From Aporrectodea caliginosa (lineage: Eukaryota > Annelida > Clitellata > Crassiclitellata > Lumbricidae): a stretch of 64,000 nt of DNA. The notes under the pieces are model-generated. The model saw only the letters and a list, made by a program, of their open reading frames with translations, had not been told where the DNA came from and did not search any database. The stretch spans positions 259,501 to 323,500 of the forward strand of contig JACEVL010000004.1 of NCBI GenBank assembly GCA_020284085.1, read 5' to 3'. Made by a program: the position numbers and the translations under genes. Below are positions 31,070 through 42,684 of the stretch, piece by piece (the first letter of the stretch is position 1; each line of letters starts with the position of its first letter).

Positions 31070-32481
31070 ACAGAACTCTCGGCGCTCAGCCTCGGGACTT
31101 GGAACTTGGGTCCATTTTCAATTTACACTTTTTATCAAAAAAATGAACGAAGACTCCGATTTGCATGAAATTTCCTTTGTTCTATTATTTGTCTCGACGA
31201 GAGCTATATCGGGGAAAATATTGACACCAAATTCTGGATAATTCAAGGTCATTGCAAGGTCAGAAAAAATTTAATCTAGCAAAAATCAGAGAAAAATCCA
31301 GATCTCACCCAATAATTGTTGAAATCAGCTCATTCTTTCTTGTATTTCTCTTCTAGATAAGGGCTACCTGGGATAAGAAACAAGGTTATTGAATGTAAGG
31401 CGATCCAAGGTTATCTTAAGGTCAATTAGAAAAGGTCAATATCAGAGGAAAATCAGAGGAAATATCCATAGCTCAGACAAATATTGTTGCATTTTAATTA
31501 TTCTGTTGCCAATTTGCTCGTGCCGATAAGGGCTACATTCGGGAAGACAGTACCTAAAGGTTAAAGTAATCTAAGGTCATTTCAAGGTCAAAAGGTCAAA
31601 ATCAAGAGAAAGTGACCATATCTCAGCCAAATGCTTCTTTAGTTGGGTGATTGTGTGCAATGACAGTTCTCCTTTTATTTTGACCATTTGACATTGAAAT
31701 AACCTTGTGTTCAACCAAGGTCATTTGAAGGTCAAAGGTCAAAATCACGAAAAATGACCATTACACAGAATATTGTTTATTTGGGTGATTCTGTGTTATG
31801 GCTATCTTTCATTTATTTTTATATTTTGACCTTGAAACGACATTGAGTCGTTTCAAGGTTATTTGAAGGTCAAAGGTCAAAATCAAGGAACAATGACCAT
31901 TACACAGAATCACCCAAATAAGACAAAATTTGGCTGAGATATGGTCATTTTCTTTTGATTTTGACCTTTTGACCTTGAAATGACCTTCGATTATTTTAAC
32001 CTTTAGGTGCAGTTTTCTCGAATGTAGCTCTTATAGGCACGAGCAAATTGGTAAAAGAATAATTTAAATGTAACAATATTTGACTGAGCTATGGCTATTT
32101 TCTCTGATTTTCCTCTGAATTGACCTTTTTGACTTAAAATAACCTTGGATCACCTTACATTTAATAGCCTTTTGCTTATCCGAGGTAGCCCTTATCTAGA
32201 GGAGGAACACAAGAAAGAATTAGGTGATTTCAAGAATTACTGGGTGAGATCTGGACATTTTTCTCTGATTTCTGCTAGATTTAATTTTCCGACCTTGAAA
32301 TGACCTTGAATTATCCAGAATTATTGTCAATATTTCCCCCACGATATAGCTCTTGTCGAGACAAATAGAACAAAGAAAATTTCATGGAAATCGGATTCTT
32401 CGTTCACTTTCTTTTATAAAAAATGTATTTTGAGAATAGACCCAAGTTCCAAGTCCCGAGTATGAGCGCCTACAGTCCTGT
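31070..32481. mobile_element. Foldback element with arms of several hundred bp, rich in AGGTCA
   Basis: The left end ACAGAACTCTCGGCGCTCA and right-end complement ACAGGACTGTAGGCGCTCA diverge slightly, then both read CTCGGGACTTGGAACTTGGG and continue as imperfect inverted copies to a centre near 31780-31900. AGGTCA/TGACCT occurs many times along both arms, including DR1 pairs at 31729-31741 and 31867-31879. No transposase is present. No clear target duplication was found. Confidence 0.75.
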
Positions 32482-32499
32482 GATTTAAGTAGTCTATGG

Positions 32500-33400
32500 C
32501 CTGAAGTGATTTAATTTCTTTATGAACAGCAATATAGTACGTGTCGACTCTAATAGATTGCTCACCATCTCAGTGAAAGTCATAATATTATAAATCTTCT
32601 GTAGTTGTTCGGGATGGCCAATACGTCCGCCTTCCTTCCCTCTATTTCACAAAGGTTTTTTATATGGTGCGCCATTTCTATTTGACCGAGAAACTAGTGA
32701 CTATACAAATATCTGACAATGTGTGTCATTGGATAATCGCATTTCTGGAAGACCGAGAGCACGCAACTCAATTCGACGGCTCCATATCAACTACTGTTAA
32801 AATGTAAAATTGACGCCAGTATTGTGTAGAACTCCGGCTTAGGCCCGGTCAACCTCATAATAGGAATTTCAGAACTGTTGGCGGTCAACCCTGGAAACAG
32901 GATACTGAAATATGCAGACGACAGTTATCTTATGAAACCTGTGTCCAATAGTCTTCTTTTTTTTTGAAAGTATTATTTTGAGAAATGCGTTTTACTTTTA
33001 CATAAAATTATGAGAACTATAACCTTTACTTGGGTTCTAAATGCTATATTTGTCTATCGTTTTACTTAAGTATATTAGCCTAGTTCTTTTTTACCAACAT
33101 TGCAAACATGCCATCGATCGTCTCTGGGTTCAATGGCAATCCAAAAGCTTGGCTGTCCCTAGAGCTCGAACTTCCACGGTGCTCCATAAAAGCTTAGCTG
33201 TGGTCGGTCCTTCTTTCCGAAACAGGTGTCTAGCAACCTCCGTAATGAACTTCTTGGTCTGTCTTTGCCTCTGTTCCGCAAGAGTTTGAAAACCATTCTT
33301 TTCAATTGTGGTTTTACGCTATCAGGTCGGGAGCGCCTCTGAGGAGTTTCTCATGAAGTGGCGCTATATAAATTTACGATTACGATTACGATTATTGTGC
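32500..33400 (+). mobile_element. Repeat remnants: LINE tail (33120-33300) and SINE tail (33325-33400)
   Basis: 33150-33300 resembles a LINE C-terminus with frameshifts (for example FRKSLKTILFN in one frame). 33325-33400 has GGGAGCGCCTCTGAGG ... GTGGCGCTATATAAATT followed by ACGATTACGATTACG, a SINE-type 3' tail. No gene is recognised in 32500-33740. Confidence 0.55.
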
Positions 33401-33663
33401 GCCAATACAATTGAAGCATAACGAGATGCATTACGATTCAAACATTGGAGTTTTGAATGACGTATTCTTAATGACCATCATGCCTTCAAAGTGCGATATT
33501 GCTATTCTTTAAGATATTTATTAACAGCGTAATGGTGAATGCTTCATAATAATATTTTTTGCAAGAAACTTATTAAACTTACTCAATAAACAGTGACTAT
33601 TCGTTTCTACTCTCCTATTTACGATTCAAGCCTAAGGTCGATTAAGTTCGTGTGAATTATGAA

Positions 33664-33669
33664 TTTATT
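33664..33669 (-). promoter_or_regulatory. Candidate polyadenylation signal of the 33.7-36.8 kb NHL gene
   Basis: TTTATT on the plus strand (AATAAA on minus) about 77 nt beyond the minus-strand stop at 33746, next to an AT microsatellite (33690-33722). Confidence 0.45.
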
Positions 33670-33686
33670 CAGGACTAGTCTTTAAA

Positions 33687-33725
<39 letters not shown>

Positions 33726-33745
33726 CTATCCGTCTAACAAGGATT

Positions 33746-34599
33746 TCACATACTGTAAATAATTTCGTAAACGTAAAGTGTTTTATAGTCTTGTATAATT
33801 ATTTGCTTTTTCTTTCTAGCATGGCTAAATCCCCAAATCATGTAAGTCTTTCTTATTGTCAGAATAATTTGATTCCAACTCAAAGAATCTGAGTCAAACA
33901 AAATGATATTACGGTTGTAAGTATCAAACACAAACAACCAATGGTTGTCTGAATCCATTGACAAAAGACAAGGCCACATTAGATCTCTTGCTTCGTTCTT
34001 GGGGTTGAACTGACGGATAACTCTGCCATCGCTCGTCAGGTAGCTTATTACGCATAAACTCTCATTTCCATCCAACAAACGGTGAGCTATGACAAACAGA
34101 TCACTGGATTTCTGAATGATACTTATTGGAAACCAGATGTCACTAGGAAGTGGAAGACTCTCAATGAGTACAGCATCTGATCCGTAAATTTCCAACCGGC
34201 TGCATGGTTCTTCCCATTTCAGCAAAAATAGGTGCCCATCGCTCGAGGTTGACATAGGATACGGCCATCTTGCATCGCAGAGCCATCTTACAGCCATTTG
34301 GCTATATAATGATATCTTCCATATGCACTTTTGCTCGCAATCATATACGTAAAGACAGTCTGAGTTTTCCTCTTGAATCATGTTGCAAGGGTTTTCAATT
34401 TCTTCTATCATGATAAGCCAGAGGAGGTCAGAAGGATTTTCATCCTCGTAACAGCGAATAGTCTTAATGACATCGTGCATGTATGTGTTAGCTACCGAAT
34501 GCCATCCACACAAGACGCAGATGTAGTTCTTGAATCTAGTAAATCCTGATATATTACAAAGAGGCATGTCGTGTAGAGTCGTTTTCAACTTCAGGTTGA
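33746..34599 (-). CDS. Exon 3: NHL-type propeller domain
   Basis: Phase 1 start, stop at the 33746 end. Blade signatures: GFTRFKNYICVLCGW, SDCLYVYDCEQKCIWKI, YPMSTSSDGHLFLL, DLFVIAHRLLDGNESLCVI, WPCLLSMDSDNHWLFVFD, then NIILFDSDSLSWNQI. The first and last blades align by eye with those of the plus-strand paralogue, though overall similarity is modest. Confidence 0.82.
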
Positions 34600-36821
34600 C
34601 TGCAACGTACACATAATTTTGCAGGACAGTTAATGATCCCCATCAGATAGACTTAATAACGTGGAACAATAATTATTCAACTGCGCTATTACTCGATACA
34701 GCGAAGTATTTCTTCTTGACTGATCTACACTGCTAGTTTTGGTAGTGGATGGTCGATATGATCGATATCGAATAAAAATCGCTATATTCATGAAAACTAA
34801 ACCTGACACTAAATGCCTGGAATTGAAATAACACTATAGAAGCCAAAAGCCGGAATGTAACTATGAAGAGATCTATTAGTTCTGGAAATAAATATGATTC
34901 TTTGGTGAACAGGCTTGTTGTGTCTATCAGCCATAATAATATCACACTACAGCAATGCATTTATATAGAACTTTATACAGATCTAAGTCTTCAGTGGAGC
35001 GATTTTGTTGGAAATAGGGGTGAACCAAGTTTGTTGTGGTTTTCAAAATTGTTTCTTTTCGTGCTTTCGGTTGCATTTCAGGCACCATAGAGCGCGAAAT
35101 ACAGTAGCCTACGTCAATAAAAACGTTTCAAATCTGCAACAAACCCTTTCCTATAGTTAAAGAACACTAAATACTATACAGTTGAAACGTATATACTACG
35201 AACTGCAAACTCGAAGGGAAACACTTAAAGACTCGATACCGGTATATCTCGATATTTAGGGAAACAGAAGCATAATCTACTAAAACGCCATACGAATGAA
35301 AACTGATACGGACTTAATGAAAAATACCGACACCATTCTGGTTTTTTAAGTATAGCAAACAGGCGATGAGAAAGCTAGAGCTATTTTTCTGAATCCAAAA
35401 CCACTATAAAAGACCATCGAAATCTACAGGCCATGCAATCCGAGTATTAGCCTATTCGTTTAATTCCGGAAGCCATGACAAGAAACCGGGACACTTAGTA
35501 ACTCATGAGTTCAAATTATAGGGTGACTCAATGACTAAAAAGTGATTTTAAACAGGCCTATATTTTAGAAGTTGTTTCAAAATGTGAAGATTTAATTAAT
35601 TTAGAACCTTACTTTTCTTTGCATTCAAAGTCTGACGTGATGTGGATGTAGGCCAATTAGTAGATATCATGGATCCTGTGGCTGTGGATAAACTCTCAGA
35701 ATTGGTTGTCGTTCCTTCATCCATTTCAGCTGGATTGTAGTTTAACAGTCGAGCTGACGTAGTTGTAGTAGGCCTACTTTGTGTAACATGGGTACTGTGA
35801 AGAACTGCTGCATAGGAAGTAGCTACATAATTAAACGTAGCTGGAGTTCCTGAAGAAGCGATGTAGCTTAGTGTAGTCGTAGGTGTCGTGTCTACCGAGT
35901 CACGGTTTAGGTCTGGATTGCTGTCTGTTGTACCGACCAAGTCATTTTCATCTGAAATTTAAATAAGATGTATTTCAACGTAATAGGACATTCTAGAGTA
36001 CTATAAATATTCATCAGAGATTAATTTAATTTAATATTTTTTCTTCTATTAATATTCAATATCTATTAATCTACTTGCATTACCCTTTCGTCGATCTCCA
36101 GTATCATATTTTTCTGAAGAGACAGGCAGAGAGAAAAGAGACAGATAGACCAGCAGATTACACTGAAATAGAATGCACTGGATTGAATTCGGTAATACTC
36201 AGGAACGTAACTAGCGTTGGGATTGAGGGGGGGCTTAAGCCACCCACCCCCAAACGAAGCTGAAGCCCTCAAAATGAATCAAGCCCCGGCTCCACTATAG
36301 GCTCGGGCTACCGAAGTGGCCATGTTCAAGGCTTAAAGCCCCCCCTAAAAAAACCCAGAAGTCGTAGTTACGTCACTGGTAATACTATAATTGTGTACAT
36401 TATTGTAATAAACGGAATTGGAATGGATAGAATACTGCATTGCATTAGTTTACATAAAACTAGATTCAATAGCGGATTGTGCTAAATCAGCCTTGTTCTG
36501 ATTAGAATAAGATATTCTAAAGTACTATTAATATTCATCATTGATTAATCTGCTTTCAATATTCTTTCTTCGATCTCCAGTACCGTATATTTCAATGCTC
36601 AATTCGGCAATTGTTCAATTATGCAGATTAAATCAGTTTAAATCATATTTATAGTAATATTATCTTGATCTAAGCTTACATTTTAAGCATTTTTGGACCT
36701 TCGCATTTTAATTAGATTTCTACATCGGTTACATTGTAAGAGAAAATTCCGTCTTACCGATTGGCGGTTGCGAAAAGACCATGTTCAGAAGAAGAATCTC
36801 AATTACGAAGTAGCCCCACAT
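33746..36821 (-). CDS. Secreted Ser/Thr-rich NHL-type beta-propeller protein gene, three exons
   Basis: Exons 36821-36758, 35951-35613 and 34599-33746 join in frame through two phase 1 introns to give about 418 residues. Exon 1 encodes a signal peptide (MWGYFVIEILLLNMVFSQPP). Exon 2 is a 113-residue Ser/Thr/Asn-rich, probably O-glycosylated stalk. Exon 3 is an NHL-type propeller homologous to 7954-8813, opening with the same phase and base pair (TC). No transmembrane segment is seen, so an extracellular secreted protein is predicted. Splice signals are good: CG|GTAAGA, TTTCAG|AT, A|GTAAGG, TTGCAG|TC. The ligand is unknown. Confidence 0.75.
35613..35951 (-). CDS. Exon 2: Ser/Thr-rich stalk
   Basis: 113 codons, phase 1 at both ends, dominated by T, S, N and P (for example DTTPTTTLSY, QSRPTTTTSARL). 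No Cys or predicted fold; a mucin-like linker. Confidence 0.75.
36200..36378. mobile_element. hAT-type MITE with 8-bp target duplication GTAATACT
   Basis: GTAATACT at 36192-36199 and 36379-36386 flanks a 179-bp element beginning CAGGAACGTAACTA and ending TAGTTACGTCACTG. C/G-rich subterminal stretches (GGGGGGGC, GCCCCCC) complete the inverted ends. It lies in intron 1 of the secreted NHL gene. Confidence 0.85.
36758..36821 (-). CDS. Exon 1: signal peptide
   Basis: ATG at 36821, 64 nt, donor GATTG..CG|GTAAGA. Too short for a simple ORF scan; recognised by the hydrophobic core (VIEILLLNMVF) and the in-frame phase 1 join to exon 2. Confidence 0.72.
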
Positions 36822-37004
36822 TCTCAGAGGAAGGAATAGCGCTAATCGTAAACTAAAAACGTTCTATGGCGTAAAGCAAAAGCTAAAAGTCGGCACGAGC
36901 ACTGGATCAAGCAGAGAGGTCGTCTAGAGATATTATAAAGAACAATATCCGATTGCCAGAAGACCAGATAGAGAACGAGACAGAAGCCGGTGGATCTTTT
37001 AAAC

Positions 37005-38064
37005 CAGGGGTGGGCAAACTACGGCCCGCGGGCCAGATCCGGCCCGCCAACGCTTTTTATCCGGCCCGCCAACGCATTTTATCTGGTCCAAACAATTCTT
37101 CAGAAAAGTAGAAAGTCATAAAATTCAGACCGAAAGAAGAATTCCTCATGCTGCTTTCTTATTTGCTATTCCGGTTTGTATTATTCGCATGCACTTAGGC
37201 CTACCTCTGTGAAAAAACATTTTCAACTTTGAAGATAAACAAATCCAAGTAAAAATCTCAGTTAGCTGATCTAAAATTGAACTCCATAATACGAGTGTGA
37301 ACTTAATCTCTCGAAGCCGTTATTATCGGCTTCTCCAGCTCCGAGTGGTTTCTCGCTCTTTCTCATGATGCCCTAGTGGCTCTTGCTTTCGTTACTAGTC
37401 GAATTGATCACTGTTCATCGACTCTCCTTGGCCTCACCTTGGAGTTCTGGGGCGACTAGATCGGGTTCTGTGCTCGCTGCTTGGCTCATTGTGCAAATTC
37501 CCAAATTCGGCTCTGTCTTTGCCTACATGCGCGATGTGTTGCACTGTCTTGCTGCCTGTGGCTCAACGGATCTCAGAACGGATTCCTGCGTTGGTTTCAC
37601 GCTGCACCCTCGGCTGTGCTCTATCTTACCTCCAGGGGTGATCTCTGACGCCCAGTGGCCGACGTTGTAGCAGGCCCTCCATCTGGAATGACCTACCATC
37701 GGAGCTGCGTTTGCTACCTCTGACCAATCTAACTGCGTTTTATAAATCACTTAAGTCTTTTTTCAATAGCCGTGTCTGGGCTAGGAACACCCTGAGTAGG
37801 TTTGTTGAAGGTGAGCTATTATAGCCTATAAGTGCCCAGAATTAATGAATGCAACCAGTGCAATCACTCTGGATTAAGGGAAAATTGATATGCATGTTCA
37901 CAGTTGCATACACCTCACAAGTTACAGCCAAAGTACAATTAATTTTAATTCGGTAAACTTTTTAAATTTTAGTTGTTATTAAAAGTTAGAAATTTTGTAT
38001 CCGGCCCTCCGAATTTTTTGGGCGTTTAATGTGGCCCAATGTGCCAAAAGTTTGCCCACCCCTG
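37005..38064. mobile_element. Non-autonomous hAT element with LINE insertion, TSD TTTTAAAC
   Basis: TTTTAAAC at 36997-37004 and 38065-38072 flanks CAGGGGTGGGCAAACT ... AGTTTGCCCACCCCTG-type ends (right end AAAAGTTTGCCCACCCCTG). 37200-37290 keeps a hAT transposase C-terminal scrap reading FSTLKINKS and QLADLKLNSIIRV. A frameshifted LINE C-terminus (about 37370-37790) is nested inside, so the hAT arrived first. Confidence 0.88.
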
Positions 38065-38385
38065 TTTTAAACTATTCGCAGCTGCAAATGATCTACTCTC
38101 TTATGTGAACAGTTAGCCGATTCATTGAGATATAATCTATCCATTTCGTATAGTATTACTCACTGCTTATATCATATTGCATTTAATTCGGTTGGCCGAC
38201 GAAGACACAGGCACTCCTTTGTTTCGGAGTTCAATATGGAAATTTCATATGTTTGAAGACTCCACATTGTTGACTTAATAGTTACGGTATGTGGCTAGAC
38301 CACTGAAAATGCACGTTTTTGCGAGGTTCTTGAAATTGGCTATAGTAGACTAACAAAATTAATGTCCTGATATAATATAGATGTA

Positions 38386-38759
38386 GGGTGGAGTGAAAAA
38401 AAACGAAAATTAGAGGGCCAAAGTTACGAAAAATTGCCAGAGGAAATGGTAAAAAATTAATAACTTCTACAAATATGGGCATATTCTGAAAATTAATATA
38501 TAATTTTATTCAGTTTTAAGAGATCTTTCCAAGGATGTATTGAATGGTAGTTAATTAGGTAGATTCTAATTAGAATACTTTACACGAAAACCTGCAATAT
38601 TCTGGGGAAAACGCTATTTGTCGTAACTTTGGCCCTCTGGTGGGGGTGGAAGACATTAATATTTTAAAAAATTTGAACAGTTTTTGACCCCATGCTATTA
38701 GGAAACTTTTGGTTGCTATTACTTTTCGAATTTCTAATTTTCGTTTTTTCACTCCACCC
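38386..38759. mobile_element. MITE with GGGTGGAGTGAAAAAA ends, TA target site
   Basis: Ends GGGTGGAGTGAAAAA (with ACGAAAATTAGA close behind) and the mirrored TTTTTTCACTCCACCC, flanked by TA at 38384-38385 and 38760-38761. The interior also shows inverted GAGGGCCAAAGTTACGA segments near both ends. No coding sequence. Confidence 0.85.
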
Positions 38760-38764
38760 TACTC

Positions 38765-39815
38765 TACAGCACTGAAGCGTGAATTGGGCAGCTGTACTGT
38801 AACTACAAATTATTATAAGCTTATAGCAAAAATAAAAGTATTTAATAATGAATTATAAATCAAGTCATCCGTTTAGCACTAAAGATAGACACATAAAGTT
38901 ATAAAAATTACTAAATTAGTACTTTAAAACCATATAAAAATAAATTGGCCAATCAATTGAATCGAATCGGGAATTGGCGAAGACGCAGGCCAAATATCCG
39001 GAATCGAAAATCAGCAAAAATAATGCCAATTGGCCAAACCCTTAAATTCGAACACAGAATATAAATCGTTCTGGTGCTTTTATTCTGCTCTGTTACTGGC
39101 GAATTGCAATTACATCATATTCATATAGGCTACGCTAATGTTAGAGTACATGTATATTATATGCAGAAATCATATCATCAAAATATGTAGGCCTACCTGG
39201 TAGTCAGCACTGATAATTACCAAAATACTTACTGAGCAGTTTAAAATTAACGGGGCCTAGATTTCTCATCTGGCTTGAGCCTATTACCAAGTTTACACGG
39301 GCCTGTAGCCTATTGGTTTAGAAGGCCAAACGACGGCTAATCGAAAACACAACACGACTCACGAGTCCTATTACATTGCAAAGAAGCGCTAGGCAGAACA
39401 GAGCTTCTGCCTTACCAGTTACTATTGGCTGCGAAGAGGCTACTCTTAAAAGAAGTGTTTCAATTGTAATGAGACCCAGCGTTTATCGTGATCGCAAACT
39501 CTCGTATTTTTTTATAGCGGTCAGAATCAGACAGACCCCCATTGTTAGATCAGATTACACCAACTGCCACGTAAAGTACTGTAATAGTGCTGAAGGGTTT
39601 AAGTGAGTAACTGAGTAAGTAGGAGCATAGCTAAGGTCCCTGGTGTAGGAGCCTTAACCAATAGAATGCCACCGAAGAAATTAAGAGAAGTAGGTCAGAA
39701 AGAGGATTAGCTTGCAAATATGAGAAGATTCATCACAGTTAGCCAAATTGCCAACAGCTTCGAAAGGAAAGACTGACTCGACACTGATGTAGCGCCTCGG
39801 GTTTCTCGTCCTCGT
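38765..39815. other. No gene recognised
   Basis: AT-rich sequence with TAGGCCTA at 39188 but no convincing exon or repeat. Confidence 0.5.
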
Positions 39816-39818
39816 CAC

Positions 39819-40857
39819 CAGTGCCGGATTAACTTTTTAGAGGCCTGGCGCAAACAATGCAACAAAACTAAAGTAGGCCCTCTATCCAATCAAATTATCA
39901 AAAAAATGGGGGGAAAATTAATTATATAGAAAAACATACTTTAATAATTTATGAACACAAAATGAAGCTGTGATAGGATCATAGGAGATTTTTTAATTTT
40001 ACTTGTTACAGTTCAACTGTTCAAAAATGTTCGTCGAGTTTAAAAGTCTTTCCTTCGCGCTTTTAAAGTTGAGAAAAAATCAATGATATCTTGAAAGTCA
40101 AGATCTGTCAAGATTTCCGACTCAATGTTCAAAAGAGTTAAATTTGCCAATTTGTCCTGGCCCATTGTTGACCTCAAAGATGATTTTATGCGTTTTAAAT
40201 GACTGAATGATCTTTCTCCACTGCAGTTACTTACAGGCAAAGTTAAGTAAATACGTAGTGCAATACAAACATTTGGAAAGCCGTCTTTCAGATAGCGGTA
40301 GGGGCCTACATTATATTCAGCATCTTTTGTGGAGTAACTGCTGTACCTGTTTCTGTCGATGGAAGTTGTTTTAAAAAAGAGCGAACCGGACTCAAATTTC
40401 TTCATTTTCTTTAGGCCTACTTATTTTATTTGTTTTAAAATTAAACTTAAAAAAAGAAATAAGCAGCTACATAAACACTAAATAGTAGATAATAATATTA
40501 CATGGAACATACACTGTGTCGTCTGTACCGTATGCATATCAATATTTTATTTGGTGATGGGGTCGATCCGCGCATAAATTTATTACGTCATACGTCATCA
40601 TTACAGTACACAATTAATTAGTAGGGCCTACGTCATCATTATAGTAGTAGTACAGTAACTGTAGAAGGCCTGTTTTTATAATGCCTCCAAATTTTATATG
40701 CAATGCTTGTTTTAGAAATTAAACATTTTAAATAAGCCGGACTGTGACTTATATAAACAAATTCGATCGGATTTCTCAATGTTTTTTTTAAAATTTTTAC
40801 CCCAGAAAGAAGGCCTGGCGCAAGTGCGCCAATTGCGCCATAGTTAATCTGGCACTG
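39819..40857 (-). mobile_element. hAT element with truncated transposase, TSD CTCGTCAC
   Basis: CTCGTCAC at 39811-39818 and 40858-40865. Ends CAGTGCCGGATTAACT and AGTTAATCTGGCACTG, with GGCCTGGCGCAA subterminal copies. It encodes only the C-terminal part of a transposase on the minus strand, so it is not autonomous. Confidence 0.9.
40040..40405 (-). pseudogene. hAT transposase C-terminal dimerisation region
   Basis: 121 residues with LPVSNCSGERSFSHLKRIKS, then LRSTMGQDKLANLTLL and IESEILTDLDFQDIIDFF, the hallmark hAT C-terminal dimerisation motif of the ZMYM/TTF-type group. The DDE catalytic part and zinc finger are missing. Confidence 0.85.
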
Positions 40858-41002
40858 CTCGTCACTTTAATTTAGTCAATTCGAAGATGCAGGAGATAAG
40901 GTAATTGATAACTTTCCGAGTAACGAACCATACCAGGCGAGTTGCGAACCAAATTAGTCACCATCAGAAGACAACTTCCGCCTTCAGTGATGCAGTTAAT
41001 TG

Positions 41003-41203
41003 TATTGTGTTGTATTGTATTTGAACACTTGTTATAGCGCCCCTACCAGATTGCCTATTCAGAGGCGCTCCCGACTACTGCGCGGACGCTGAATCGGAGT
41101 TTCACGCCGAAGCGCATGAGCAATTGCGAGTGAAGGACTTGCCCAGGGTCCCTACGCAGCAGCTTTGAGGTGGATTCGAACCCGCAACCCTCCAGCTGCA
41201 AGT
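41003..41203 (-). mobile_element. SINE monomer, 5' truncated
   Basis: Same family as 19455 (second monomer): GGGTTCGAATCCACC near 41175, body GACCCTGGGCAAGTCCTTC, tail GCGCTATAACAAGTG and TACAA repeats at 41003-41035. The remainder of 40870-42160 holds no gene I recognise. Confidence 0.85.
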
Positions 41204-42162
41204 TAATGCAAAACATAAAGACATACAGAGTGAAACATTGAGCTGATAGCATAGATTATTGAAGATTATAGACCATAGAATAGACGACGTCGAAAGCAGT
41301 GGATGGTCGAATAAATTATTAATAATAGCAATGAATAAATAATAGGCCTGACAGCGAGTGATTAACAAGACAGTAGCCAATCACTAGGCAAAGTCGGGGA
41401 GGAGGAGGCATTCCCATCGAGCTATTCCACTGATAGCCTACATACTAACGAAAAAGTTCTTTAATCTGAGTCTTGATTGCTTGATTGCTTGATTGTAACA
41501 GTATTTACTATCAGACATCATTCTTTTGTTTGACGAATAAGTGGACGTCTGATGGTGGTCTGATAAGTCCAACTTATGGCAAGGACCCGAGACTAGTTAG
41601 GCCTACTCTATAGAAGATTCCACCGGAAACCTGGATAAAGACCTGAGTTTTGCTACATAAATTTGAAATTGCGCAATTTGATGAGTGCCGTATTCGATCG
41701 ATTTACTTTATGTCTGGTCTGAACAAGACAAGGCTCTATTATAAATGTCATTGTTTCAGGCAGTGGTTTGTGTAACCAACGTTCAATATTTTACTCAAGA
41801 CTTAAGTTCGCGTAGATCCATTTCTCTGTAAGATTGAACAATAGGAATACGAACACAAAGCATTTTCAAGTGTGCTGGAAGGAAACACGAAACAGTGCGG
41901 CGCAATTATAAACTAGACATTGCACTGAACACAATAAATGGACTGACACAAAGGAACCGGTAGTCACTAGGTTTCTACGACTGAGCCCAGAGTAATGTTT
42001 ATTGTTTGCATTGGTAGTCAACCAGCTAGCTAGTTTAACTGGATCTTATTAAAGGGATTACACCAAGAGCACTATAGAACAGTAGATTTTCTGACCGTAG
42101 GACACGGCACAAGATTTACTGTCAACGTTTTAACGTTTCCATGGGATATTTTGAATTCGAAC

Positions 42163-42468
42163 ATGTTGATCTTTTCGGTTCTCTGTGTGATTTTTACTTG
42201 TACATTTGGGGCTGCCATCGCATCGTGCAATCAGTTGTCTGGCGTGCGTCAGTTCAAAGTGTCGGAGGTTTCACCTGGATTAGAACTATGCGCCCTCGAC
42301 GTACCTTCCGATTCTTTCTCAATGGGTTCAGCTCTGGACTGTGCTCTCCAGTGTCAACGACTCTCGTACTGTGAGAACTTCAACTATGACAATGTGAACA
42401 AAACCTGCGATATCTTCTTCGCTCGACCAAAATGCTACGAACCGTCTCTGTCGTGCATCCATTATCAG
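42163..42468 (+). CDS. Locus 3 exon A: signal peptide plus PAN/apple-like domain, a-type
   Basis: MLIFSVLCVIFTCTFGAAIA signal peptide, then SCNQLSGVRQFKVSEV, LELCALDVPSDSFS, ALDCALQCQRLSYCENFNY, TCDIFFARPKCYE, SCIHYQ: eight Cys. Donor CAG|GTTAAC, phase 0. Very close to exon 4a at 54027. Confidence 0.87.
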
Positions 42469-42649
42469 GTTAACCACGTTGCCTTATTGAAGTAGACTTA
42501 AATTTAAACAAGTATGGCTTCAAAGAAAAAATCATCCTTTATTTCGTCTTCAATAATGCCATTCTTGACTATTTCTATATGAAAGTTCTCTGTGTGATTG
42601 CTATCGAGTATAATATGATGTACTAATATTAATTATTGTTTCAGATATG

Positions 42650-42684
<35 letters not shown>

